A stretch of 64,000 nt of DNA, from the NCBI RefSeq assembly GCF_901933205.1, contig NC_044571.1:70061689-70125688 (forward strand), read 5' to 3'. Below the pieces are notes generated by a model. It did not search any database, was not told the origin of the DNA, and saw nothing but the letters and a program-made list of their open reading frames with translations. This stretch comes from Camarhynchus parvulus. Lineage: Eukaryota > Chordata > Aves > Passeriformes > Thraupidae. Position numbers and translations under genes: made by a program. Positions 11,451 through 21,268 of the stretch are shown in pieces (the first letter of the stretch is position 1; each line of letters begins with the position of its first letter).

Positions 11451-13150
11451 TGATTGTGGGCTGTAGGATTTGCCAGTCCCTGAAGAGGCTTTGAGACCTG
11501 ACTTTCCTTTTGAATGCACTGACCATACATCAGTGCAGTCTGCAGGATTTCATGGGAGAGAGGGGGCAAATGTCAGAAAGCTCAGGATTATTGTTCTCCA
11601 GTCATATACCATGGTTATAACTGGAGCTGTGCATACCCAGCTGTGGTCAGAGCACCATTCAGAACAAAAGACACAGCCATGCTGACAGTGCAGCGCTCAG
11701 AGATGAGTCTTTAAAAATAAAAATATAATTAGCTCTCCTGAGATCCTATGCAGCTAATCTGATTTCAGCCTGCACACAGAAAGCATCAACAGCAGGCAAG
11801 CACTGCCGAGCACAATACAGACTTCGCTCAGCCTGCTCATGTTTACAGGGGGAATGGGGTTATCCCACCTTTTGGACACACAAGGTATCTCACAGCAAAA
11901 TTTCTTCAATTTCTTTTTTTTTCCCCTGGGCTTACACTAGACTTTGACTAGTCTGGAAGAGACCTGGAGCAGGTTCACCAGATAGTCAGTGCACGTTGCT
12001 CTTTGGCATTCACACTTATTCCAGAAGGTGTTTATTCCAGCACTAAATTTATCTTTAGTGTAATGTGAATTGCCTGAAGTGCAAAAATGAAACATACACA
12101 CACTAAAACAAAACAGATATACCTTTGATTTCGTTTTACAGGTTGAACAGCTAAAATGGTATATGTGGGATCACTTTGTCCCATTATATTAATCAGTCCT
12201 TTTGAAGGCCGAACTCCAGGCATTTATAACCACAGCTGGGGCTCTTGTCTCGAGTAACATGGGACAGATAAATTGTATTGCTTGTACTTCCAAGAAAAGC
12301 ACTTGGATTGTATGTTGAACTTTTCCATCTCATCAGTAATATTAAGACTTCAACTTGGCCAGTTCCATTGTGGTGTATTTCCTTTCACAGCACTGTTTCT
12401 ACAGTGCTGAGCATCTGACATACCTTGCAGAGCCTGTGAGCTATTTTTGCAGTTCACACACATTTGAGCTACATTAATAATGGCTCACTCTTTACCTTCA
12501 GGCATGCGTGCCCAGGAAAGCATATCATGTTGCTATTTTAATAGAGAGGTCTTGCCCTTTTCTGACTGAGTAATGCATGAATAGAGCACTTTGGCTACTA
12601 GTACAATTTCTTTTACTGTGTTCTTCAACACATTTTGCATACAGTTTATTCAATTTGTTCAATGTATTTGTTCAAATACATATAAACCCTGAAAGAGTAG
12701 GAATTGCCAGTAAGCATATGAGCACATGCTGTAGTTAACCTGCATAATGTGTAGCAGTTAACTTGAATGTACATAGTCAGAGTAAAGAATCATATTATTT
12801 CAGCAAAAGGTCTCTAAAATTTAGCCCTCTCCCTCCTTCATTTTAAGGTATCTCCAAGTCTAGACTCCAATTTTTTTTTTTTCTTGTTACATTAATCTCA
12901 AACTGTGATTCTGGCCTCCCAGCTGATTTCAATCACTCATTATTCTCCTGCATCCACTGTGCTCTGACATGAACCAAGTTATAGCTCCTTTCTCTATGAC
13001 CTAGGCTGTGAGATGTGAGTAATGCAATTTGAGGCATCCAAAACCCCAGGAAGTACCGTGACAAGACTCCTTCTCACTATGTGAGATTCCTTCTCACTGT
13101 GATGGTGGTAGAATTGGGGAAGGCAGAACAACTTGAATAACCGGGACTGT
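11451..13150. other. Intergenic, nothing firmly recognised
   Basis: AT-rich with a few short T-runs (11900s, 12870s). It may include eroded CR1 at its left end. No coding or RNA gene signal was seen. Confidence 0.45.
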
Positions 13151-13394
13151 TTTGGACAGAAGCACACTGAGAGCAAGAGCCCGTGCAGAGCCCCAGCGCA
13201 CGGGGCCCCAGAGCATCCCACGGCACATCCCCGTGCGCTGCCTGGACCAGCTGAATTCGTCTGAAACTTCGGCTTCCAAGAGGAAGTGTCTCACAGCAGG
13301 AGAGGGCGCCAGACAACAAGGAGCAAGTGGTGGCTTGGCGGTGCGTCTGGGAGCGCAGACCTGCCTCCGAAGGGGAAGGTGACTGGCAACAGGG
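13150..13394. other. GC-rich left flank of the LTR insertion
   Basis: Moderately CpG-rich sequence (gcgcacggggccccag, ccccgtgcgctgcc) next to the LTR. Together with the CpG-rich patch on the other side it may once have formed one continuous GC-rich segment. Open frames here on both strands have no family match. Confidence 0.45.
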
Positions 13395-13401
13395 CACCGT
13401 G

Positions 13402-14728
13402 TGACAGCCCTCCCTTTAAGGGGAAGGGAGCACTTCAGCTTTGAAAATGCTCATTGGTCGAAAGGAGTGACAAAAATCCGAGGGTCCACAAACAGAGTTT
13501 TACTGGCAAATTACACAGTTGATGTGGAAATTTGTGTGTTAGTCCTAGACCTGCTATACAGGCACATGGCACTGGGTTTTGGGTAAAGGGGTAGGGTGAA
13601 GGGAAGAGAAGAATTAGGCATATGGCAGGGGGTTTTGGATAAAGAGGGAGGTTGGCAGGGAAAAGGGAAATTAAAGAGGCTAATTTTAAAAGGAATTATT
13701 AATCTTTAAAAGGAAAAGAGAAAAAAGAAAAGGAAAGAAAGAGGAAAAGAGAGATGAAAAGGCATCATCAGCCCTTGTTCCAGTGTTGATCCAACTGATA
13801 AGATGTCTATTCTTGTTTCAGCATCGATCCAGCTGATAAGCAGTGGTCCAGTTGAGCCAGTTCAGCTGATGAGATGTCCAGGCTCTGGGGGCACCACCTG
13901 GACTTAGGAATGCCCTTTTATCAGCAAGTTTCTCCACCCCAAAGACACGTTTCTCATTTTCCATATTAATCAATTACCATGCAGTCTGTTCTTTTAGGCC
14001 TTTCTGGAAATGGGTCAGAGGGCTTCAGGAATCTTGGTGGTTGATTTGAAATAGCACTGAGGAAAGCCGGCTGCCAATCCCACCTTATAGAACATGTCTA
14101 CTTCTTGCCAGTAATTCCTGCACTCTACTGTTCTGTGCTGTGGTTCTTTCTCATGGAAAAGTGCTGCCCTCCCTCCACCTGGCCCCCCCTTCTCCAGCCA
14201 AAACTTGTTCTTTCTCACAGCATCCTAGTGCCAGTAGTTCTTGGTTATTACCAACAATTCTGATCTGTTATTACAAACAGTCCTTGGTTGGCTCCACAGC
14301 CATCTGATCATTGGTATTTGAGACATACACATCAGCCCCTTATCTTTTGGGAACTGAGAGCTCAAAAGATCTCCCTTTGGACCACTGTCCACAGGGTTAT
14401 AAGAGAATGGGGTTTAGTCATAATTATTTTTCATACTGGCCGCAATTTGAGTCAGTAACTTTATGTGAAAGTTCATCAACAGAAATATTATTCCACTTGG
14501 GTTGTTATTCAGGCAAGAAAAATAAGTTTCCAAGGCTGCTTGTTAAAAAACAAATGCTCATTAGACAACACTATTTCCTGGGAACAGACAGTGTTTCTGA
14601 TAAGCTGGAGAGGGGCTTAGTCCAGGTGCAGCTTGTCAAGGCCAAGACCTCATGAGCATTTGTCATATGATAGAGCAGCCTGAGCAGGGAGGGGGTACGA
14701 CTAAAGTCAGCTTCTCTGGGGCTCTACA
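13402..14728 (-). mobile_element. Probable solo LTR of an endogenous retrovirus, about 1.3 kb
   Basis: Read on the minus strand, it begins TGTAGAGCCC and ends AGGGCTGTCA, short imperfect inverted ends of TG...CA type. The heptamer caccgtg lies directly outside both ends (13395-13401 and 14729-14735), consistent with a target-site duplication. If the left side of the LTR started two bases earlier (TGTGTAG), the duplication would be ccgtg, 5 bp, the usual ERV size. Minus-strand promoter-like elements: CTATAAGG at 14083-14090 and GATAAAAGG at 13914-13922. A polyadenylation-like AGTAAA lies at 13499-13504, 410 bp downstream of the latter. Imperfect repeats of a gatccaactgataag motif occur at 13785-13875. 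No retroviral coding sequence was seen. The family is not identified. Confidence 0.6.
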
Positions 14729-14859
14729 CACCGTGAACACGGGAGGCAAGGGGACACACACTGCCGAGCCCCAGCTTCCCCTGAGGGAGGAAAAATCCAG
14801 GACTGGGGAAAAACCGGTTTCCCTTCGTGCTCCGCAGGGCCGGATCTGCCCTGGGAGGG

Positions 14860-15260
14860 AGGGCAGGGCAGAAGCTCCTTGGACATTGCACCGTGGCCTT
14901 TGTTTCTCCGCGTGTGGAGATACTAACGCGACCTTAAACCAGTGCTAGTTTCTGAACAAAACGAATTAGCTCGGTTTGAAATCGCGCCGAGGAAAGCGGC
15001 TGCCGAGGGCGGCGACTGCTGCTCCCCTTGCGCCTCGCCGGGACGGGTGAGGCGGCGCTGCCGGCGCGGCCCGGCCCCGGGAGCTCTCCGAGGTGCTGGA
15101 GCGGCTCCCACGATCCTCCCGAGGGCAGGGACACCGCCGGCTTGCGCTCAGGACATCCCTCGGAGCACTGCTTCTCCAGATGCCCCGACGGGAGCCACCG
15201 CCCCTCCCTGTCCCTCCTCCGCCCTGGGGAAATGGGGATAGTGACACTGCCTCTCTGCAA
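14860..15260. promoter_or_regulatory. Orphan CpG-rich patch between RNF6 and ATP8A2
   Basis: Sequence from about 14970 to 15235 is dense in CpG (cgcgccgagg, gagggcggcgac, gccggcgcggcccgg), unlike the intergenic DNA around it and about 6 kb upstream of ATP8A2 exon 1. A good splice donor (ggacgg then gtgagg) sits at 15047-15052 on the + strand. It could be an alternative promoter or untranslated first exon of ATP8A2, a non-coding RNA promoter, or decayed island sequence. Several overlapping open frames are GC-driven and none resembles a known protein. Confidence 0.4.
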
Positions 15261-15499
15261 CCTCCCTGGAGACGAGTGTCCGAGAAGCAGATTTCCAGCC
15301 TGCAGGAAGGGCTCCCAGCAAAGGAAGCAACCTCAGTTAGCAGGGCACGAGCTGGACCTGTTTCCTGAACAGCAGCGGGGCAGAGACCAGTGTGCCTTTT
15401 ATCCTAGGGATATTTTATCCTATTCCAGCATCCCTGCCAAAGCACTGCAAACAAGCAGAGCTGTGGGTGATGGTCTTTAGGGTATGGAATATAATATAA

Positions 15500-15776
15500 T
15501 CACATAATTCTATTCTTCTGAATGCTTTGGGTTGGAAAGGGCCTTAAATCCATCACCCCTGCCATGGGCGGGCAGAGACACCTTCCACAGAGCCCCATCC
15601 AACCTGGCCCTGAATACCTCCAGGAATGGGGCATCCACAGCTTCTCTGGGCAACCTGTTCCAGTGCCTCACCACCTTCACAGCAAAGAACTTCCTCCTAA
15701 TACACAACTGAAACCTACTGATAGTTCAAAGCCATTCCCCCTGTCTCTACATACTCTTGTAAAAAGTCCCTCTTTT
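15500..15776 (-). mobile_element. CR1 LINE 3' fragment, reverse orientation
   Basis: Very recognisable CR1 in antisense: gctttgggttggaaagg, ccctgccatgggcgggcaga, agccccatccaacctgg, aggaatggggcatccacagc, ctgggcaacctgttccagtg and agccattccccctgt, in the expected order. About 275 bp, ending at the left in the degraded terminal octamer repeat (cacataattctattcttctg). The 65-codon minus-strand frame (15510-15707) is the C-terminal tail of the CR1 reading frame. Confidence 0.95.
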
Positions 15777-15814
15777 TATACTAAATGGTATTTCAGTGAG
15801 TTTAATTTTTTTTT

Positions 15815-15899
15815 ACTTACTATGTTGTGCACATAGTAAGTGTGGGTTTTTTACATAGTAAAAGTAAGTGTGCTTTTTTACATAGTAAGTAAGTTTTTT
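15815..15899. repeat. Perfect 11-bp hairpin followed by acatagta direct repeats
   Basis: acttactatgt at 15815-15825 is the exact reverse complement of acatagtaagt at 15831-15841, with a 5-base loop. The acatagta motif recurs at about 15853 and 15880, each followed by variants of aagtaagtgtg and T-runs. It lies 40 bp beyond the CR1 copy's truncated end. Probably a local expansion by slippage. Confidence 0.7.
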
Positions 15900-16364
15900 C
15901 CTGGTATTTAGAGCAAAGTCCAGGTCACAGATAAACTATATACTGAATTCCATCATATTTCCAATCATATGGTGCCTTGGCCATAGCAGTTGGCTCAAAA
16001 CATATTTCAGAAATTTACATATGTGCGCCTGAGTATTTACCTTAATAAGTGTGTCCACTCTCTCAAGCTTCTTTTCAGTCTTTCTGAGAACATCTCCTTG
16101 GGACTAACTTTTGCTTTTCTGCATTTGTTGACAACTGTACAAAGTGAGTGCCACCAACTCAGTATGGTAGTATTTTATGCCTGCCTTGGATTCCCTTTGC
16201 ACCAATCTCATTGATTACAAAGCCAGAGAATATTGGACTCACATTAGCCAGCAACCTAGCTGTGGAAGAGGGAAGTGAATCAAAATAATGAAAATGCACC
16301 TCATGCATTTTGAGAACTATTTACATTCTGGAAATCAATCTCATCTTAAATGTTTCCTGTGAGG
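15900..16364. other. Intergenic, nothing recognised
   Basis: AT-rich sequence with only short unrelated open frames. Confidence 0.5.
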
Positions 16365-16510
16365 ACGGGCTGAGAGGGCTGTTCAGCCTGGAGAAGAGAA
16401 GGCTCCAGGGACACCTTAAAGCACCTTCCAGTACCTAAAGGGGGCTGACCAGAGAGCTGGGGAGGGACTTGTTACAAGGGCATGGAGTGGCAGGGAAAGG
16501 GGGAATGCCG
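16365..16510 (+). mobile_element. CR1 LINE fragment (internal 3' region)
   Basis: Contains, in order, ctgttcagcctggagaagag, aaggctccagggacacctta, ccttccagtacctaaagggg and gctggggagggactt, a characteristic stretch near the end of the CR1 ORF2 frame. The terminal 3'UTR repeat is absent, so both ends are truncated. Confidence 0.9.
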
Positions 16511-17370
16511 TCAATTTCCAGCCTGATAAATTCTTTCTGTTGACACCATTATCATGAAATAAAAATTACTTGTTCCAATTTAGCTTACTGTATTTTGAAT
16601 GTGTCTTTAAAAACATGCAAATTTGAAGTTTTTCATTAATTTTCAGGCAAATCACAGACCACCTCCTGCTATAAAATGAGTATAAATTTCAGTTTCCAAC
16701 ATATCAATATGATTATTCTATTAACATTTAATTTTATTTACATATGTCATTATTCGAAAATCTGAAAAGCCTGAATGACATGTAAACAATAAAGATGCCT
16801 GCATTTCCAAATTTTTTATCTTTTCCCCCCATTTCACTTACAGGAAATGGTTTACCCTTTCTCTACCCCACCACCCCTCTCCCATGCTCCCACTCAATGC
16901 ACAATTCATCATCTTTTTTTCCACCTTCAAGTTAAATCTGTGGGTTATAGTGAACTGTAAGAGAAGTGTTATTGTTGAACCCCTTCTGCTCTATAAAGTA
17001 CAGAAGACTCTAGCTCCTTTAAGAGCTTCCAGGCAGGCCATGCACGCATTGACATATGTTCACATATGTAAGGTCACATCCTGTATCTATAGATACCAAT
17101 GTCTCTGCAAAGAAGATCCTTAAGCTATTTCACTTATTTTCTTAAGCTGAGTGATGCCAAGCACACTTTCTCTATCAACCTAGAAACAGCAAATTCTGGA
17201 TTTTTTGCCTTTTTTTTTTAACCTTTTAAAAAATGTAATGATGAGTGACAGATACCTCCCCTGTAGCTCAGCATATTATCTGCATCATGCTCATTTTGAT
17301 CCTGTGCATGTAAACAAGGGCAAAGCACCACAGCACAAGGATTTGGTTTAAGATCAAGAGAGTCCATTAT

Positions 17371-17412
17371 GTTGGTTTGGTTGGTTTGTTTGTTTGTTTG
17401 TTTGTTTGTTTT
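17371..17412. repeat. (GTTT)n / GGTTT microsatellite
   Basis: Interrupted GGTTT units pass into at least seven uninterrupted TTTG units. Confidence 0.9.
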
Positions 17413-17725
17413 AAGACATGCAGAGTTAGACAAGCAGAACTTGCATGCAATTACTCTCAGCCTGTAGCCTAATACCACCACTGCTGGCAGGAGGCCACAG
17501 GGTTTGTACTGACTTTGCAAGGCCTCAGGACTGAGCCTCATTTTGTCTGAGCTTTTATTGACCTGTCTGTGGTTTTCTTTCACTTAGTTGTTGCAACAGC
17601 AATATCTCTAATGGGAAGGTAGCTATGTCTAACTGTTTTACTTTTGTTTAACTTTGTATGGCACCATTGTGGCTTTTACATGGAGAGTGACAAGAAGTTC
17701 TGCTGTGGACAATGAGATACTTAAA

Positions 17726-17787
17726 ACTAACATAATGATGTATAACATCATTTATAACTAACATAACGATGCATAACATAATAATGT
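17726..17787. repeat. 31-bp tandem duplication, two copies
   Basis: actaacataatgatgtataa at 17726 recurs with few changes (actaacataacgatgcataa) at 17757. Confidence 0.8.
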
Positions 17788-18326
17788 GTAGAGGAATACA
17801 GGCCTGGTATGACAGCAGAGTCCCCTGAGAGTGGACTCACAGGACACTTTAGAAGAGGCAGAGGATGATGAAAAAAGGAGCACAGCCTTGGCAACGGAGC
17901 ACTTGGGGCTACAAAGAACTCGTCAGCAGTCAGCTAAAGCAGTGCAGACCTGGGAAGTGGACAAAGATAGCTGAGGGATTACACAAAGAACAAGTATGTA
18001 CCACACATAAATGGCATCCCATATAATACAATTGGATGTAAAGTGGAGCAGTAGACAAATGGATAAAGAGCAAGGTGTGAAGGCTTCTTAAAAACCACAC
18101 AAAAATAGCCCCATAAGAGTTGTTTTTCTCAGCAAAGAATTTGTTGGTAAGACACTGATGACCAGCTGCAGCCCCCACACCCACTGCTTTACAAAGGCCA
18201 GCACTGTCGACCATTGGTCTCAGAGCGGCAGTGCAAGGATAAGCATCACACCAAAAAAAGGCAGACAGGAAGAGTGTGACTACAAGAAATTGAAATGGTT
18301 TATTATTTCTGTTTTTTTTTTTTCAG

Positions 18327-18415
18327 AAGTAGTAGCATTCCTAATTTCTTAGTAGTAGCATTATTTATTAGCATATTTCTTAGTATTAGTAGTCTTTAAT
18401 TTCTTTTTTCTTTTT
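18327..18415. repeat. Imperfect AT-rich minisatellite (agtagtag...atttctt)
   Basis: About three variable units beginning agtagtag or agtattagtag and ending aatttctt or atatttctt lie in tandem. They end in a T-rich tract. Confidence 0.7.
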
Positions 18416-20746
18416 TTTTAGTAATAATTAGCTCTCACCTTTGATTAGACTCTTACATTTTTCCACTACACTAATAAATTTTGAGTAATGTGTGTTTCTT
18501 TCCTCTTTTTTTTTCCCAGAACCACTCTCTGTGTATAACATTAGTAACTGGAGCAAAGGATGCATCTTTTTGGAAATTTGGGCTTAACAATCTCTCTAAG
18601 GTCCCAGACGGCATCTGGCACAGTCAAAAATAGAATAAAGATATCCTGTCTCCCAGTCTGGCACATTAACTACAGGACCATTCTTCCTGCCTTTGCTTTA
18701 TTTATTACATTGAAATAATTATTATGCATACTGAGCTCTTTGAAAGTACATTGCTATAAATACTAGAAAAGTGAGCATGTTGTAATTTGAAAAATACCAA
18801 CTCCTTTTTTTTCCAGTACATCATTCAAACCATGGAGCCATTATGACAGACCCCAGGGAATAATGCTGCCATGACTCATGGTCCGATAATACACAATTTA
18901 GTGCAAATCAGCACGATGACAAAGACAGACATTGCATAACAAAATGACAAAGGTGAGCCCTGCACAGCAGAATGAGCTGTTTCTTTCCTCAAAGCTCAGG
19001 GCTTACCCACAGCTTGACAGCTGGTTACTAATGAACATCAGCTTTCAGAAACACAACCAACTGCTCTGGACTGCACACTTCATTTTCCTGCAGGCTCCAC
19101 TCTTAAGCCTGATGAGCAGGACTCAGGTTCTTTCTCAGTTACTGAGATTATCCTGCACACTTGGTGTCCTTGAACACTTTTGCAGTCCACTTTCTTCCTT
19201 CCAAGTCCCACTAGACTACAATGCATGATTATATCAACTTGAGACAGATTTTACAGGCAGGTGTCCTCTGAGACCCTCATTCTGAGCAGAGGCAAAGATG
19301 TGTTTTGTTTTTGCCATGCCAGTAAGCTTTACTGAAATGCCTGGTCATTAAACGCTCAGGGCGTGCCTTCCATGGGGATACAGCTCAGGCTTGTCCAGGT
19401 AAGTGTGGGCTGGGTAATTAAATCTCCTTGAGGCACTCAAGCAGTCAAATTTAGGTGAGTGAGTAGCCCTTGTAAAGGCTGCAAGGTAGATGGTGTTCTA
19501 GCTGGAGAACTCTTTGGGAACACTGAGTGTGCAGAGGTGAAAGCAAGTGCAGTGCCTGTGAAGGAACAAGTGCACTGAGCTGCTACATGGGCCGGCAGTC
19601 CACAGTACTTTAAGTGTACTGGAAACACAGTTCACCTGAGGGCTGATTTCTGGTGAAAAAGTAAACATGAATCCAGGAGTTGCCATTTATTTTTTGGTCC
19701 TTTTTTGGGAGCACTTTCTTTGACTTCAAGCTGACAGTTTGAACCCAAAGTGAACTTCACTTTAATTTGTCTACTAGCTAACAATATATGTGAAGTGATT
19801 CCCTCTTCCCCAGGCCATTTGTTCTGGTACAAAGATACAGACCACAACAGAAAATAATTTGTGGAGAGGAGAAAAAGCAAGCTGAGGGAGAAAATGATGT
19901 TCATGAAAATAACCAGCTCTATGTCATGGTCTTAAAATGGGAAAGGAATGCCAGCTCTGGGCATTGTCCTAACTGGATGATTTCATTCACAAAAGCTCTT
20001 GGGCCACTTCTCCCAGAGTGATAAAATCCATGAGTAAAAGCCCCTCACAGGCAAATATCTGTCGGCAGCAGTCCTGTCACAAAGCACACATCTCCAGTGG
20101 GCTATGATGCATTACAGTGACTGCATGAGTGCAGTCAGTGTAAAATGCCACAGTTCTGGATTACTTTGAGTTTAGGAAGTTCAAAGTGGTTTGTCAACAA
20201 TACTTCTAAGTTCTATTTCTACTTCTATTTTGTGGAGTCATAGCTAGAAAGTATCACTTTCCATACTATATATGAGGATACCAAAGTACATCAAGATTCA
20301 GAGGTTTAGCATTATTTATGATCTTTGAAATAAAACCCAAGTTACCCATCATGTGTGGTAGACAACTCTGTGGGGTCAAGTGGTTGAGATACAGACTTAC
20401 GGCCATTTGTCAGACTTTCAAGATATGGGGGGGGAGCATTTCCTATGCAGCAGATCTTTCCAAAACTCAGTGTATCCTCGTCCTGTGGTGATTCTGCCTC
20501 ATTTAAACCATTCTACCTTGAAGCTCATCTGGTAGAAAAAGCAACCCCTTAAAATGTGGCAACTGCTGCTAGCTGCGCCTAGTTAAGATCAGGATCTTAA
20601 AGATTCAGAGGTGCTGTCTTACCTAATTTTTTTTCTATTAAGTTACATTCCTTCTTTGCCTGTCCTTAGTAGGTAGATTCTCATGGTTGCAAATGTTTTG
20701 CACAGAAAGGTGATGTGCTGCAAGTGCTACATTGATTAATCTTTCC

Positions 20747-20786
20747 TCTATTTCTTTTATTATCCTTCTATTTCTTTTATTATCCT
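20747..20786. repeat. Perfect 20-bp tandem duplication
   Basis: tctatttcttttattatcct occurs twice head to tail with no mismatch, about 400 bp upstream of the ATP8A2 start codon region. Confidence 0.95.
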
Positions 20787-21160
20787 TGAATTACCGGACG
20801 TTTTGAGCAGGAATGGTATCTTTTGTGATGAGGCTGGCAGCATGCCACAGTGATGAAAGATGTCCTTGTAACCGGAACAAAGAAGCTCGGTTAGGGATCC
20901 TGATCCCAGCGGGAGCTTTCTTGGGATGCTTTATGCGCCCCAAATGTCCAGTAAAATACTAGTTCCAGACAGACACCTCCAAACCCCCCACCAAACCCAG
21001 GCCTTCATGGCGCCTCACGCGACGCCTCAGGGCGGGCGCACGGAGCCGTGAGCGGCTCCCCGGGAGGGCATCCCCGGGCCCGGCCGGGGCTGAGCGCCTC
21101 GCCCGCCCCCGCAGCCCGGGAGCGGCGGCCGCAGCGCGGCGTCTGCGTGCGGGGGGGCCC

Positions 21161-21223
21161 ATGGCCAGCGCGCCCCGGCCGGCCGCACCATGCCGAACAG
21201 GGCCGGCCTGGACACCGCGCTGA
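21161..21223 (+). promoter_or_regulatory. ATP8A2: Upstream ORF overlapping the ATP8A2 start codon
   Basis: An ATG at 21161 (context gcccATGG, G at +4) opens a 20-codon frame that ends at TGA 21221-21223, out of frame with and 31 bp past the ATP8A2 ATG at 21190. If the 5'UTR includes 21161, this uORF would compete with the main start. Whether it is transcribed is inferred. Confidence 0.5.
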
Positions 21224-21268
21224 AGATGTCCCTGCGGCGGAAATCCTCCAAGATCCACTCCTCGGCCG
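21190..21268 (+). CDS. ATP8A2: ATP8A2 coding exon 1
   Basis: 26 codons plus one base, from ATG (context caccATGc, A at -3) to donor gccg|gtgagg at 21269. Lys/Arg/Ser-rich ([14 protein letters not shown]), as expected for the cytosolic tail. The split Gly codon is completed by exon 2. Confidence 0.93.

Larger units (their letters stand above)
16511..20950. other. Intergenic region upstream of ATP8A2
   Basis: AT-rich sequence with small tandem repeats (listed separately) and no convincing gene, RNA or large transposon. The longest open frames (121 codons at 17218-17583 minus, 98 at 18932-19228 plus) have no recognisable domain. The first includes translated GTTT-repeat sequence. Confidence 0.5.

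Noticed and set aside
8911..20950. Possible SHISA2 gene between RNF6 and ATP8A2, expected from my recollection of human gene order
   Set aside because: No frame with the cysteine-rich SHISA domain or its membrane segment was found.
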